From Granulicella sp. L56 (GTDB lineage: Bacteria > Acidobacteriota > Terriglobia > Terriglobales > Acidobacteriaceae): a stretch of DNA of 64,000 nt. A model generated the notes under the pieces. It was not told the origin of the DNA. It worked only from the letters and a program-made list of their open reading frames with translations, and did not search any database. Location of the stretch: assembly GCF_009765835.1 (NCBI RefSeq), contig NZ_LMUS01000006.1, positions 1,384,438-1,448,437 of the forward strand. The letters run 5' to 3'. The translations under genes were made by a program, and so were the position numbers. Positions 28,484 through 36,725 of this stretch are shown here, one piece after another (the stretch's first letter is position 1; each line of letters begins with the position of its first letter).

Positions 28484-28618
28484 GCACTCAATTCCCGGAA
28501 TCAGTGTCGTTTGTTTTCAACCTGTATCCAACATTTAACTACAGATTTACTGCACTGAAATCCCGGAATGTCGCACTAAAATCCCGGACGAAGTTCAGGT
28601 GAAACTTTTCCGGGATTT
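28484..28618. repeat. transposon-end-like repeats (GCACTnAAATCCCGGA), three direct and one inverted
   Basis: Copies are GCACTCAATTCCCGGA (28484-28499), GCACTGAAATCCCGGA (28552-28567), GCACTAAAATCCCGGA (28573-28588) and an inverted core TCCGGGATTT (28609-28618). They lie immediately upstream of the TniA/TnsB-type transposase remnant. Elements of that class carry several transposase-binding repeats at each end, so these probably mark a left end. Confidence 0.65.
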
Positions 28619-28620
28619 GA

Positions 28621-29535
28621 ATGGCGAAATTGGGAAGCTGCGGAAGAATCGGACTGGCTCGTAGCTTTGAAGCGAGAGTCGGTGCCCAGCTCTTTGGCCG
28701 CACAGTGGAGGCCCGGTGCGCAACGCGTGGAAGAGGCCGCACTAGAGCTCGGTCTGCGGCGCAGCGTCGTCTACGATTTGCTCAAGCGCTACCGGCAGCG
28801 TTCACAAACCTCTTCCCTTCTTCCCGGCAAGCGGGGTCGCGAGCCTAAGGTGCGGTCCTCGGCCGTGATCGCGAGCAGTTGCTGAGCTCGTGCATCGAGG
28901 AACTCCATTTGAAACCGGAGCGCCCGCGGCTGTCGGCTCTTATCTTGGAGATCCGGCGCCCGTTCGCGGAGAAGCAATTGCCAGCCCCGAACTACCGCAC
29001 GGTGGTACGCCGCGCCAAAACTCTCGATCTTCGGCTGGCAACAGCAAAGCGCCGTGGCAGCAGGAAGGCCAGAGAACTGCTTGATCCCCTCTCGGTCTCA
29101 ACCATGCAGCCCGAACACCCGATGAATCTGCTACAGATCGATCACACGCCTGGAGATGTCATCGTGGTTGATCGACAGAAACGGCTTCCGATCGGACGTC
29201 CTTGGCTCACTCTCGCGATCGATGTCAGAACAAGAATGGTAGCGGGCTTTCATGTCTCATTGTCGTCGCCCGCGACGATTTCTCTTTCGCTTGCTCTATC
29301 CCACGCGGTGCTCCCGAAGGACTCCTGGTTGGCTGACCGGGAACTTCAAACCCTTGATTGGCCTGTTCACGGCCTGCCGCGAACGATTCATGTCGACAAT
29401 GACAAGGAGTTCCACGCCGAAGCGCTGCTGCGTGGTTGTCAGGAATTTGGCATCCGGCTTGAGCACCGTCCGCCCGGTAGACCACACTTCGGAGGACATA
29501 TCGAAAGACTGATTGGCACGATGATGGGAGCATGA
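28621..29535 (+). pseudogene. degraded TniA/TnsB-type DDE transposase
   Basis: A helix-turn-helix segment (VEEAALELGLRRSVVYDLLKR, TSSLLPGKRGR) lies in one frame at ~28660-28850. The catalytic core is in another frame from ~28855, so at least one frameshift separates them. The core has the DDE triad of the TniA/TnsB (Mu/Tn5053) family. The first Asp is in LLQIDHTPGD, the second in IHVDNDKEF, and the Glu is in RPHFGGHIERLIGTMMG, a hallmark of this family. The frame ends at 29535 just after the Glu motif, so the C-terminal half expected for TniA is missing. The copy is inactive. Confidence 0.8.
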
Positions 29536-29945
29536 TTACTATCGAGAGGATCTCGCCCTCTGGCTTCCCATCTTGTCGCTTCTTTCGGCACGCGAAGCGG
29601 AATTAATCGAGACCACCATTGAACTCTGGCCAGCCCTTCTTAGCCTGAGCCTCAACTCGGCACTTGACCAATACGAACATGGCAAGCCACGATGCTCGCC
29701 GTTCCGCAGCCCGTTCTTTCGTCCGGGATTAACGTACATAAACGGGATCGAATTCCTGGATATAAGTGCAGTCCGACAGTTGAGCAGGCGATAAGGTGAT
29801 AATCGACACAGTAAACGGAGTATCGGAACCGGCAAGGGAGACTATTCGATGAGTTGAGACACACAGGATACCTCGTTTGCGGTGTCCGCTAAGATAGTGC
29901 TAAATGCAACGTTGGCGCTCATCTGTGGTTCGCTTAGACCTTTTG
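29536..29945. other. region between transposase remnant and GH29; no secure gene
   Basis: This 410-base stretch follows the truncated transposase. A plus-strand frame at ~29537-29690 (REDLALWLPILSLLSA) faintly recalls a tyrosine recombinase core but has no catalytic residues. It is left unassigned. Confidence 0.4.
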
Positions 29946-31613
29946 TTATCTCATTGCTCCCGTACCAGATGTTGTGATTCGGAAGCTAGATGCATAGTGT
30001 GTGGGGGAGGTCGCAGGAAGATGCAGGTACAATCCGTCTGTCTTTTGCTCAAAGGTGATTTGTGAAATTGATCCAAGCAGTGATACTGATTGAATGTGAG
30101 TTCCAGCGCCGAGCGTTGCACTACCAAAAGAGTGAATAATCGCTTCTCGGTTAGTGGGCCATGCCAATTCGATGGCATAAACGACAGCGCCTTTTGAGGT
30201 GAAGCGAAAATCCGCCGGTGTGTAACCTTTCGTCTCAGTATCGTGAAATGAACCTGCGGCAACCTTCGTTGGACCTTCTCCATAGACTTTCCATGGGCGC
30301 GTTCCGTAGATTGCCTCGCCATTGATCTTCAGCCACCCACCAACCGAGAGTAGTACCTGTTGTACTTCGAGCGGAATCGTACCATCCGAACGCGGTCCTA
30401 TATTCATCAGTAGATTTCCGTTCTTGCTCACGATATCGGCAAGTTGATCAATGATAAATTCCGGTGACTTAAACGTATCGTGCTCAATATAGCCCCATGA
30501 GCGATTGCTGATCGATGAATCGGTCTGCCAATGACGGCTTTGGATATCCTCCAATTGGCCACGCTCAATATCGAGGCTGCCGGAGCCCTCATCCATAGCG
30601 TGAAATTTGTAGTTGATCACCCCGACGGAGCCGCGCTTGCTTGATTCATTGTAATAATAGGCCGCAAAACGCGCCAAATAGGGACGTACTGAAGGCTGAC
30701 CGATCCACCAGTCGAACCATATGAGGTCGGGATGATATTTGTCGACGATCTCCGCCGAACGAGCAAGCCAGTCATTCAGATATGCAGGGCTGGCATAGGT
30801 AAAGTCCTGAAGCATATCGTCGTTATCTCTGTTCAAGCGAGTATGGGCGGGGCCGTAAAATGCTGCGTATTTGGAATCGTTGACATCTGACACTATCTTG
30901 CGTCCGCCATCTAAAAACCAGTCGTGTTCGATGCGGTGTGACGATGCACCAAGGTGCATACCTTCGGCCCGGATGGCCTTGGCTAAATCGCCATCCAGAT
31001 CTCGATGTGGCCCCATTTTTACAGCCGTCCAATCCGACAGGCTGCTGTCGTACATAGCGAAGCCGTCATGGTGCTCAAAGACAGGAACAACATATTTGGC
31101 GCCAGCTTCGTGAAACAAATGTGCCCACGCCGCTGGATCAAAATGCTCGGCTTTGAACATCGGAATGAAGTCCTTGTAGCCGAACTTGTCTAGCGGCCCA
31201 TAAGTCTCCACCTGATGCTTATTCTCGACTGAACCATTTATATACATCTGGCGCGGATACCACTCACTTCCAAAAGCAGGAACCGAATAGACGCCCCAAT
31301 GAATAAATATCCCAAATTTGGCATCCTTATACCACTCCGGCAACGGCACTCTGGAGAGCGTCGCCCAATCCTCGGTGTAGGGAAGGTCTGGGCTTCGCCG
31401 ATTTACTTTTTCAAGGATCGTCGCACGCTCAGCGTCATATTTGCTGCTGGCCTTCTGCCATTGCTGATCAGTTGTTGCGGCTGGAAGATCACTACTAGGT
31501 GCATTCACCGACTGAGCGCTGGCCGAAGTATGCGTAAGAACAAGCAATGCACACAGCGTTATGAGCAATACGTCATAATTGACGCGAAGTGCAGTGGAAC
31601 TTAATCCGGACAT
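29946..31613 (-). CDS. GH29 alpha-L-fucosidase, exported
   Basis: This is a 555-residue protein from ATG 31613; a TTG three codons upstream is possible. The signal peptide is DVLLITLCALLVLTHTSASAQ. The GH29 barrel starts EWYKDAKFGIFIHWGVYSVPAFGSEW (split motif at ~93-118) and includes VPVFEHHDGFAMYDS, with the substrate-binding His-His pair. The nucleophile is Asp301 in DLIWFDWW. A C-terminal beta domain ends near residue 550. The general acid/base is not conserved in a recognisable motif in this family, so it was not assigned. The expected reaction is removal of terminal alpha-L-fucose; some GH29 enzymes also act on alpha-L-galactose. It is the last gene of the TBDR/glycosidase series whose L-sugar product the nearby AKR could oxidise. 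Confidence 0.93.
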   Translation of the reverse strand: MSGLSSTALRVNYDVLLITLCALLVLTHTSASAQSVNAPSSDLPAATTDQQWQKASSKYDAERATILEKVNRRSPDLPYTEDWATLSRVPLPEWYKDAKFGIFIHWGVYSVPAFGSEWYPRQMYINGSVENKHQVETYGPLDKFGYKDFIPMFKAEHFDPAAWAHLFHEAGAKYVVPVFEHHDGFAMYDSSLSDWTAVKMGPHRDLDGDLAKAIRAEGMHLGASSHRIEHDWFLDGGRKIVSDVNDSKYAAFYGPAHTRLNRDNDDMLQDFTYASPAYLNDWLARSAEIVDKYHPDLIWFDWWIGQPSVRPYLARFAAYYYNESSKRGSVGVINYKFHAMDEGSGSLDIERGQLEDIQSRHWQTDSSISNRSWGYIEHDTFKSPEFIIDQLADIVSKNGNLLMNIGPRSDGTIPLEVQQVLLSVGGWLKINGEAIYGTRPWKVYGEGPTKVAAGSFHDTETKGYTPADFRFTSKGAVVYAIELAWPTNREAIIHSFGSATLGAGTHIQSVSLLGSISQITFEQKTDGLYLHLPATSPTHYASSFRITTSGTGAMR

Positions 31614-31787
31614 AATATCCAATCTCAGGTATGGGTATCGTTCTTCTTCATGGTGATATTGCTTTAGCCAACTTATCTGATGGTCAGCTCTAGATACTGC
31701 AGCCTTACATCTAAGCTAGATCGGGATGTTCTATCGCTTTCTGGTGATGCTCTAATCGGTTATTTTTATTGACAGTTCGTAGGTTTT

Positions 31788-34310
31788 TTAAGTTTGGAGC
31801 ATGAGTTTCACTGGACCGAGAAGACCTGAGGGCGCAAGAAGCGCGTCTTTCCTATGGAAGTAATTCCATGTCGTGAAGGTGTAGCGCTCCTTGGAGGGAC
31901 GAGTCTCGTTCTTGAGAAACCAGTGAGGCAACTCTTTCATGAAGTAGCCTCCCTTGAGGACGGGATCGCCCATCTCCCAGATGATATCCGGGGGCTCCTG
32001 CTCATCCCCGATGAGACGATTCGCCCAACCATTGGTGACCGCAATCTCGATCTTGTTTTCGCCTGGAATCGCAACAGAGGAAATGTCGATACGCCAAGGC
32101 GATGTCCAGATAACCCCGAGTTTTTTGCCATTGATTGTTACGGTAGCTATATCCTTGACCGACCCTAGATCGAGCCATAACTTTCTACTTCTGTCGACAT
32201 GACGAAGATTGAAAGTTTTAGCATAGATGGCTGTGCCGGAGTAGAATCTAATCCCTTTCTCGGCATGCATAGACCAATCGGCAAGTGAAGCAAACTCAAT
32301 AGAGGCAGGCCCCCCCCATGTAGGATCGAACTGAACGTTCCAGCTACCGGTGAGTTCAGTTACCAGAGAAAGAGCTGGTGAGTTACGAACAGCCTTCACA
32401 TCACTGTGGGGTTTGCGGAAAATAATAAAAAAACTCTGTGCCGGGGCAAAATCGAGATTAAACCTGGTGAAGCCGCTCGACTGGATAGTCTGGATATCGC
32501 GCATGGTACCCCACACGGCGTCCCAAAGCTCAGGCTGAAGACCTGTGACAGGAAAAGTTAGCTGAGCGCTGCCGCCAGAGTTGCCGATGTTAGCCACAAA
32601 ATAGATATGTTCCTTGCCGCGAAGACGATGGATGCTTTTCAGATCGAGGCTTCCTTGCTGCAAGGTAAAACTGGCGCTGGTCTGAGTTGAAGCAGGGATA
32701 AAGCTGCCGGTCTGGAGCAGCGTCTGGCACCGCCAGAGATAGGTAAACCACGCTTTACCCGGTTCCCACCATGTCTGATAGCGCCCCAGGTGGATACCCC
32801 ACTGCCCCATGGCGTTGCCCGGTTTGTACTTCGGCCCCCACGGTTGCTGGACAAAATGGTGAACATTAAAGCGGTTGACGCCATCACAGAAGGCGGCATC
32901 GCCAATGGGTTTGAGCCAAGCAGGATTCGCCTGCCACGATGCTAGTTCTGGAGCGGTCGTAAATGCTTCGGCTCCTACAATGCGTTGACCAAGCGCATGA
33001 GCGGTGTCGTTTACCGACCGGTTTGCAACGGGCGAATACTTGTTGTTGTGAGTCCAGAATTCCATATTTGCATGGTCGAGATACTTCACAACCTCAGTGG
33101 TGTCCCACGGACCTTCATAGGGCTCTGCTACAAATTCCAGTCCATACTCATGAGCGATAGAACGCGGAGTCTTCCAATAACAGTCACGGTACAGATCCAT
33201 TACGGTACGTTTGAAGTCCTGTTTGAAGCGTGCAGTTTCGGGTTCGCTGACCAGGGTACGGCCCGCCATTACAGGGAGAAAAGTCAAAAGATCGTATCCA
33301 CGACGAGCCTTGAATTCTTCTCGCATCTTTGGAGTCCAAGTGGGATTGCCTGCCTCGTAGCTATCAAAATAGAAGGTGCTGAGGCCAGGGTTGCCGATTA
33401 GATCGCCCACGTGTCTCTTTATGTCATCAAGAACATGTTTACAGTGGAACGTGACTGCTTCAACGCTCATCTTGTCGCATTCCAACCCCATGGCTCCCCA
33501 CTGAGCTGGTTGGATCATGGCGCCCGTCGTAGTATGGCCAAAGCGATAGATGGACCAGTTGCCGGCGGGGGCGTCCCATGTAAGCTCGCCGGCGGAACTC
33601 ATGCTTTCAGTCAGATCAATAATCTTGTCTCTTGTAGGCGTACCTTCGGAAGGAATAGCAACCACTGCGATGTCGCGGTAATAGTTGCGGCGCGCCTCAA
33701 CAACCGGAATTCCATCTTTACCGAGTGAGGGAATATAAACTGTGGGAAACTGCGCATGCGGGTGGGGATCTACCACTGCACGAGGTAGGGTCTTCGTGAT
33801 ATGCTTACCACCTTCGACACGATGCTCAGACCAGACGACCTCCTGCATGGACATATCGGGCGTAACCCATGGACCTCCACTGCTCTCGTAGCCTGCGCAG
33901 TTGTGAAGAATGAGTTCAAGCCCAAGGCGGCGGCATTCGGTAGCCGCATGACGCACCATCATCCACCAAGGTTCGGTAAAAGTTATGATCTCGGGTGTAG
34001 GGCTTTTAAGGATCACGCCTGCCCAAGGAGTAAGGGTATCGGCAAGACTGAAGATAGTTGCGCCCCCTATACCAGCCTCTTTCATAGCCTCTAAATCTCG
34101 GGTGATGCCCTCTTTACTAATGTTGCTGCCCATCCACATCCAGAGAACATAAGGGCGAGCTGAATCGGGGGGTGATACAAATGCCTCGGCAAGATCAGTG
34201 ACTATGGGATCTGGCATGGCACCTAGCACCTTGCCAACAGCAATTTGCGAGCGAAACAGTAGCGGTGAACTGGCCAAGAATGCAAGTACGTCTCTGCGCG
34301 TTGTCGTCAT
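31788..34310 (-). CDS. GH106-like glycosidase (alpha-L-rhamnosidase type), Tat-exported
   Basis: This is an 840-residue protein. ATG 34310 is chosen because MTTTRRDVLAFLASSPLLF is a proper Tat leader; a TTG at 34349 with AGGA is an alternative. Family features seen are the N-terminal RPYVLWMWMGSNISKEGITRDLEAM region, followed by AGIGGATIFSL, then LELILHNCAGYESSGGPW in the barrel. STFYFDSYEAGNPTWTP and FVAEPYEGPWDT contain acidic residues likely to be catalytic. A C-terminal galactose-binding-like domain (~690-800, LWLDLGSVKDIATVTINGK) matches GH106 enzymes. These hydrolyse alpha-L-rhamnosyl linkages, for example in rhamnogalacturonan-II. It is downstream of the unassigned glycosidase and upstream of GH29. 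Confidence 0.82.
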   Translation of the reverse strand: MTTTRRDVLAFLASSPLLFRSQIAVGKVLGAMPDPIVTDLAEAFVSPPDSARPYVLWMWMGSNISKEGITRDLEAMKEAGIGGATIFSLADTLTPWAGVILKSPTPEIITFTEPWWMMVRHAATECRRLGLELILHNCAGYESSGGPWVTPDMSMQEVVWSEHRVEGGKHITKTLPRAVVDPHPHAQFPTVYIPSLGKDGIPVVEARRNYYRDIAVVAIPSEGTPTRDKIIDLTESMSSAGELTWDAPAGNWSIYRFGHTTTGAMIQPAQWGAMGLECDKMSVEAVTFHCKHVLDDIKRHVGDLIGNPGLSTFYFDSYEAGNPTWTPKMREEFKARRGYDLLTFLPVMAGRTLVSEPETARFKQDFKRTVMDLYRDCYWKTPRSIAHEYGLEFVAEPYEGPWDTTEVVKYLDHANMEFWTHNNKYSPVANRSVNDTAHALGQRIVGAEAFTTAPELASWQANPAWLKPIGDAAFCDGVNRFNVHHFVQQPWGPKYKPGNAMGQWGIHLGRYQTWWEPGKAWFTYLWRCQTLLQTGSFIPASTQTSASFTLQQGSLDLKSIHRLRGKEHIYFVANIGNSGGSAQLTFPVTGLQPELWDAVWGTMRDIQTIQSSGFTRFNLDFAPAQSFFIIFRKPHSDVKAVRNSPALSLVTELTGSWNVQFDPTWGGPASIEFASLADWSMHAEKGIRFYSGTAIYAKTFNLRHVDRSRKLWLDLGSVKDIATVTINGKKLGVIWTSPWRIDISSVAIPGENKIEIAVTNGWANRLIGDEQEPPDIIWEMGDPVLKGGYFMKELPHWFLKNETRPSKERYTFTTWNYFHRKDALLAPSGLLGPVKLMLQT

Positions 34311-34380
34311 TATTTTTAGCCCTCGCACCGCAGCTTTGGTCCGCGGCAAATATTCCTGTCCATATTTCTATTCTTTGAAC

Positions 34381-36648
34381 TTAGCTACTGATTGGCGAGG
34401 TTATGCCGTGTTCGGGAGGAATTGCACGCTCGCTTGCGTAGACGATAACAGGCTGCTTTGCCTCCGCATCCACCACAATCATTCCATTTGCTAATCGAAT
34501 CTTGAACGTGGAGCGGCCCTGTAAGCTCAAAGTTCGCGCGGTTATTTCGGTTGGATTCCAAGCAGAAGGGATTGGGTAGCGCAGTTGACGTGCACTGCGC
34601 GTATAAAAGGCGATACGATTTTCGTCGATAGGGCAGAAGGTAGCATCATTCTTTGCAATCTCCATCCCTTTCCACTCTGCCGAATAAGCCTGACTGGTAA
34701 TGTCCATAGTTATTTGCGAGCCCTGCTCCAGCAGTAAGCGACGTGACGAGTCCGTACTCTCATAAGCCTCCACAGATAACAAATGCAGCTTGCTGAAAGG
34801 AAGCGCAATAAGATAATAAAAGTCCGTCATCTTCGTACGGTCAGTATCTGCCTGGAACCACAGAGCGGATCGCGTATTCCAAAAGATCTCACGTTGAGGA
34901 TGGATCGCCCCTCCTCCCGTGCCCCATATAGCCGCACCCCGATAGATCATCGATAGCATTGGCACCGCCTCGCCACCAAATGGACAATTGCTTATCCCCG
35001 GACCATCCATCGATACAGACAACTTTCCGATGAAGGGGTATCGCAATTGCTCTGAGGTCACGGCAACCCCACGTTCGCGAAACTGTTCCAAGATTTTATA
35101 CTTGCCGTCTACGAGATTTTTATATCCGCTTGCAGGTTTTTGAGGATCCCAGTCATTACGAACCGCAAACCAGGACATTGCATCGATCAGAATTGCATCG
35201 CTGATCTTAAAGTGATCGTTGGTAAAGGCAATCCGCTTACTCCCCCACCCACCTTCCATGTATTTGGCCATGCCAACGACGTAAGAATCTTCTCCATCCC
35301 AGGCTCTACTCTTCCATATCTTGCCATCAGGCCTGCGAGCGATGAATGCATCATCGAACAGAGGACTACTCTTGTATGCATCGTCATAATTAACGTTTAG
35401 CGTCACGTTGGCATTAAAGCGTTTCCCTGTACGAATCAGCGCCTGAAGCTCTGCATCCGTTCCCAGGCTGGCGTTAATCTTGTCCTCTGACGGAAAGCCA
35501 GTGTCTTGTCCATCGTAGGCGAACCCGCTAATGAAGGCGATTTGTGGAGCATTGTCGGTCAACAGGGCTATGTCACGCACTAACGTTTCGCTCTGCGCGA
35601 ATGTCGTTCTCGGCTGAGTATCGATCTTCCTTTTTCCCGCAACTATGTAGAGAAACTTATCGGAAAAATATTGTGTCGGCGCGCTTGGCATGCGAGCCCG
35701 CATAATTTTCGCCCCCGTCAACCATGGCTGCGGCTGTTCTTTACATGAGAAGAAATCGAAGCGCGTTTTCGGCGTCTGTCCAACAATCAAATTTAGCGTT
35801 TTACTGTTTCCGCAAATAGGTGGCCCACCGTCATTCATGTTGTAGCAGCGACCGCCATGTACGCGGTGGGTCATGACACAACCTAATGTGGCGTGCCGAT
35901 GGCCTGTAGTTCCCTTTATTTCAGTTTCGGTACCATCATGAAAGGCACATACCTCCATTAGGCACCCAATGCCGGATCTTCCCACCATACCGACCGGCAA
36001 TTCAGTGCTAATCCGACCAAAGTACTCGTTATCAGGAAAACGAAAAGCCTTTGCATCTTCTAGCTTTACGAATGAACCGCCTCCCCGGCCTTCCGCCATC
36101 CATGCAGGGCCATCCTCTTCGCGGACACACATTAACTGAGGTAGTGCCAGTTCGATCAGTTCGAAACCCGTTTGTTCTTTCACCGACTCCATCGTTACAA
36201 CGAGAGACGCTCCAGCAATGGCACAGTGCAAGGAAAATGTTGACACTGTCTTACCGCCGAAATCCACCCTAAACTCGCAAACTAGAGCGTAATTATCCTC
36301 CTTCATCGAAATTAATTGAGCCGGTACAGTCCGGTACTCACGAGGGTCTAGCCGACATACAATGGCCCGCGCGGGCTGTCCTTCATCCTCTCCCCAAAGC
36401 CGTTGTCCATTGAACTCGTACGAGTAAGGGAGTCCATCTTTCGAGTCGAACATCACTTTAAGTTCTGGAGTGCTCAACGTAACGAACTTAGCAGGGGCCT
36501 GCCTCTTGCGCTTCTGCTCTGCCTGAGCAGTTGCTTCAAAAGTACATGTGGTTACGGAAGCTATGCCCCAAATAGGCTGTACCGCCCTAGAGACCGCGCT
36601 GCTTCCAGCCAGTCGTGCGGCATCCTTGATCAAATTCCTGCGATTCAT
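34381..36648 (-). CDS. exported putative glycosidase of unassigned family
   Basis: This is a 755-residue protein with a Tat-like leader (MNRRNLIKDAARLAGSSA). An N-terminal beta-sandwich (~60-310) is suggested by KVMFDSKDGLPYSYEFNGQRLWGE and by later segments. The centre looks like a TIM barrel: PQIAFISGFAYDGQDTG, NVTLNVNYDDAYKSSPLF, ISDAILIDAMSWF and SMDGPGISNCPFGGEAVPM. Several Asp/Glu residues fall at the ends of predicted strands. The architecture faintly recalls GH101/GH129-type enzymes, but I cannot place it. Its position between a TBDR and a GH106-like gene argues that it acts on the same glycan. A stem-loop lies just upstream (36676-36701). Confidence 0.72.
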   Translation of the reverse strand: MNRRNLIKDAARLAGSSAVSRAVQPIWGIASVTTCTFEATAQAEQKRKRQAPAKFVTLSTPELKVMFDSKDGLPYSYEFNGQRLWGEDEGQPARAIVCRLDPREYRTVPAQLISMKEDNYALVCEFRVDFGGKTVSTFSLHCAIAGASLVVTMESVKEQTGFELIELALPQLMCVREEDGPAWMAEGRGGGSFVKLEDAKAFRFPDNEYFGRISTELPVGMVGRSGIGCLMEVCAFHDGTETEIKGTTGHRHATLGCVMTHRVHGGRCYNMNDGGPPICGNSKTLNLIVGQTPKTRFDFFSCKEQPQPWLTGAKIMRARMPSAPTQYFSDKFLYIVAGKRKIDTQPRTTFAQSETLVRDIALLTDNAPQIAFISGFAYDGQDTGFPSEDKINASLGTDAELQALIRTGKRFNANVTLNVNYDDAYKSSPLFDDAFIARRPDGKIWKSRAWDGEDSYVVGMAKYMEGGWGSKRIAFTNDHFKISDAILIDAMSWFAVRNDWDPQKPASGYKNLVDGKYKILEQFRERGVAVTSEQLRYPFIGKLSVSMDGPGISNCPFGGEAVPMLSMIYRGAAIWGTGGGAIHPQREIFWNTRSALWFQADTDRTKMTDFYYLIALPFSKLHLLSVEAYESTDSSRRLLLEQGSQITMDITSQAYSAEWKGMEIAKNDATFCPIDENRIAFYTRSARQLRYPIPSAWNPTEITARTLSLQGRSTFKIRLANGMIVVDAEAKQPVIVYASERAIPPEHGITSPISS

Positions 36649-36675
36649 AATTATGTAAACCCTCTTCTACAAAAG

Positions 36676-36701
36676 ATGGGGGCAAGGTGTCTTGCCCCCA
36701 T
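36676..36701 (-). terminator. intercistronic stem-loop between TBDR and downstream glycosidases (partial terminator or processing stem)
   Basis: ATGGGGGCAAG and CTTGCCCCCAT form a perfect 11-bp stem with a GTGT loop. On the transcribed (minus) strand it is followed by CTTTTG, a short T tract. It could attenuate transcription after the receptor gene or protect its 3' end, giving more receptor than enzyme. Confidence 0.65.
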
Positions 36702-36725
36702 TGGGCTGCCCGAATACGCCTAGGA

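Noticed and set aside
29537-29690. Possible tyrosine recombinase fragment (REDLALWLPILSLLSA)
   Set aside because: Only a short stretch looks integrase-like. The catalytic Arg, His and Tyr motifs are absent, so it was not called as a gene.
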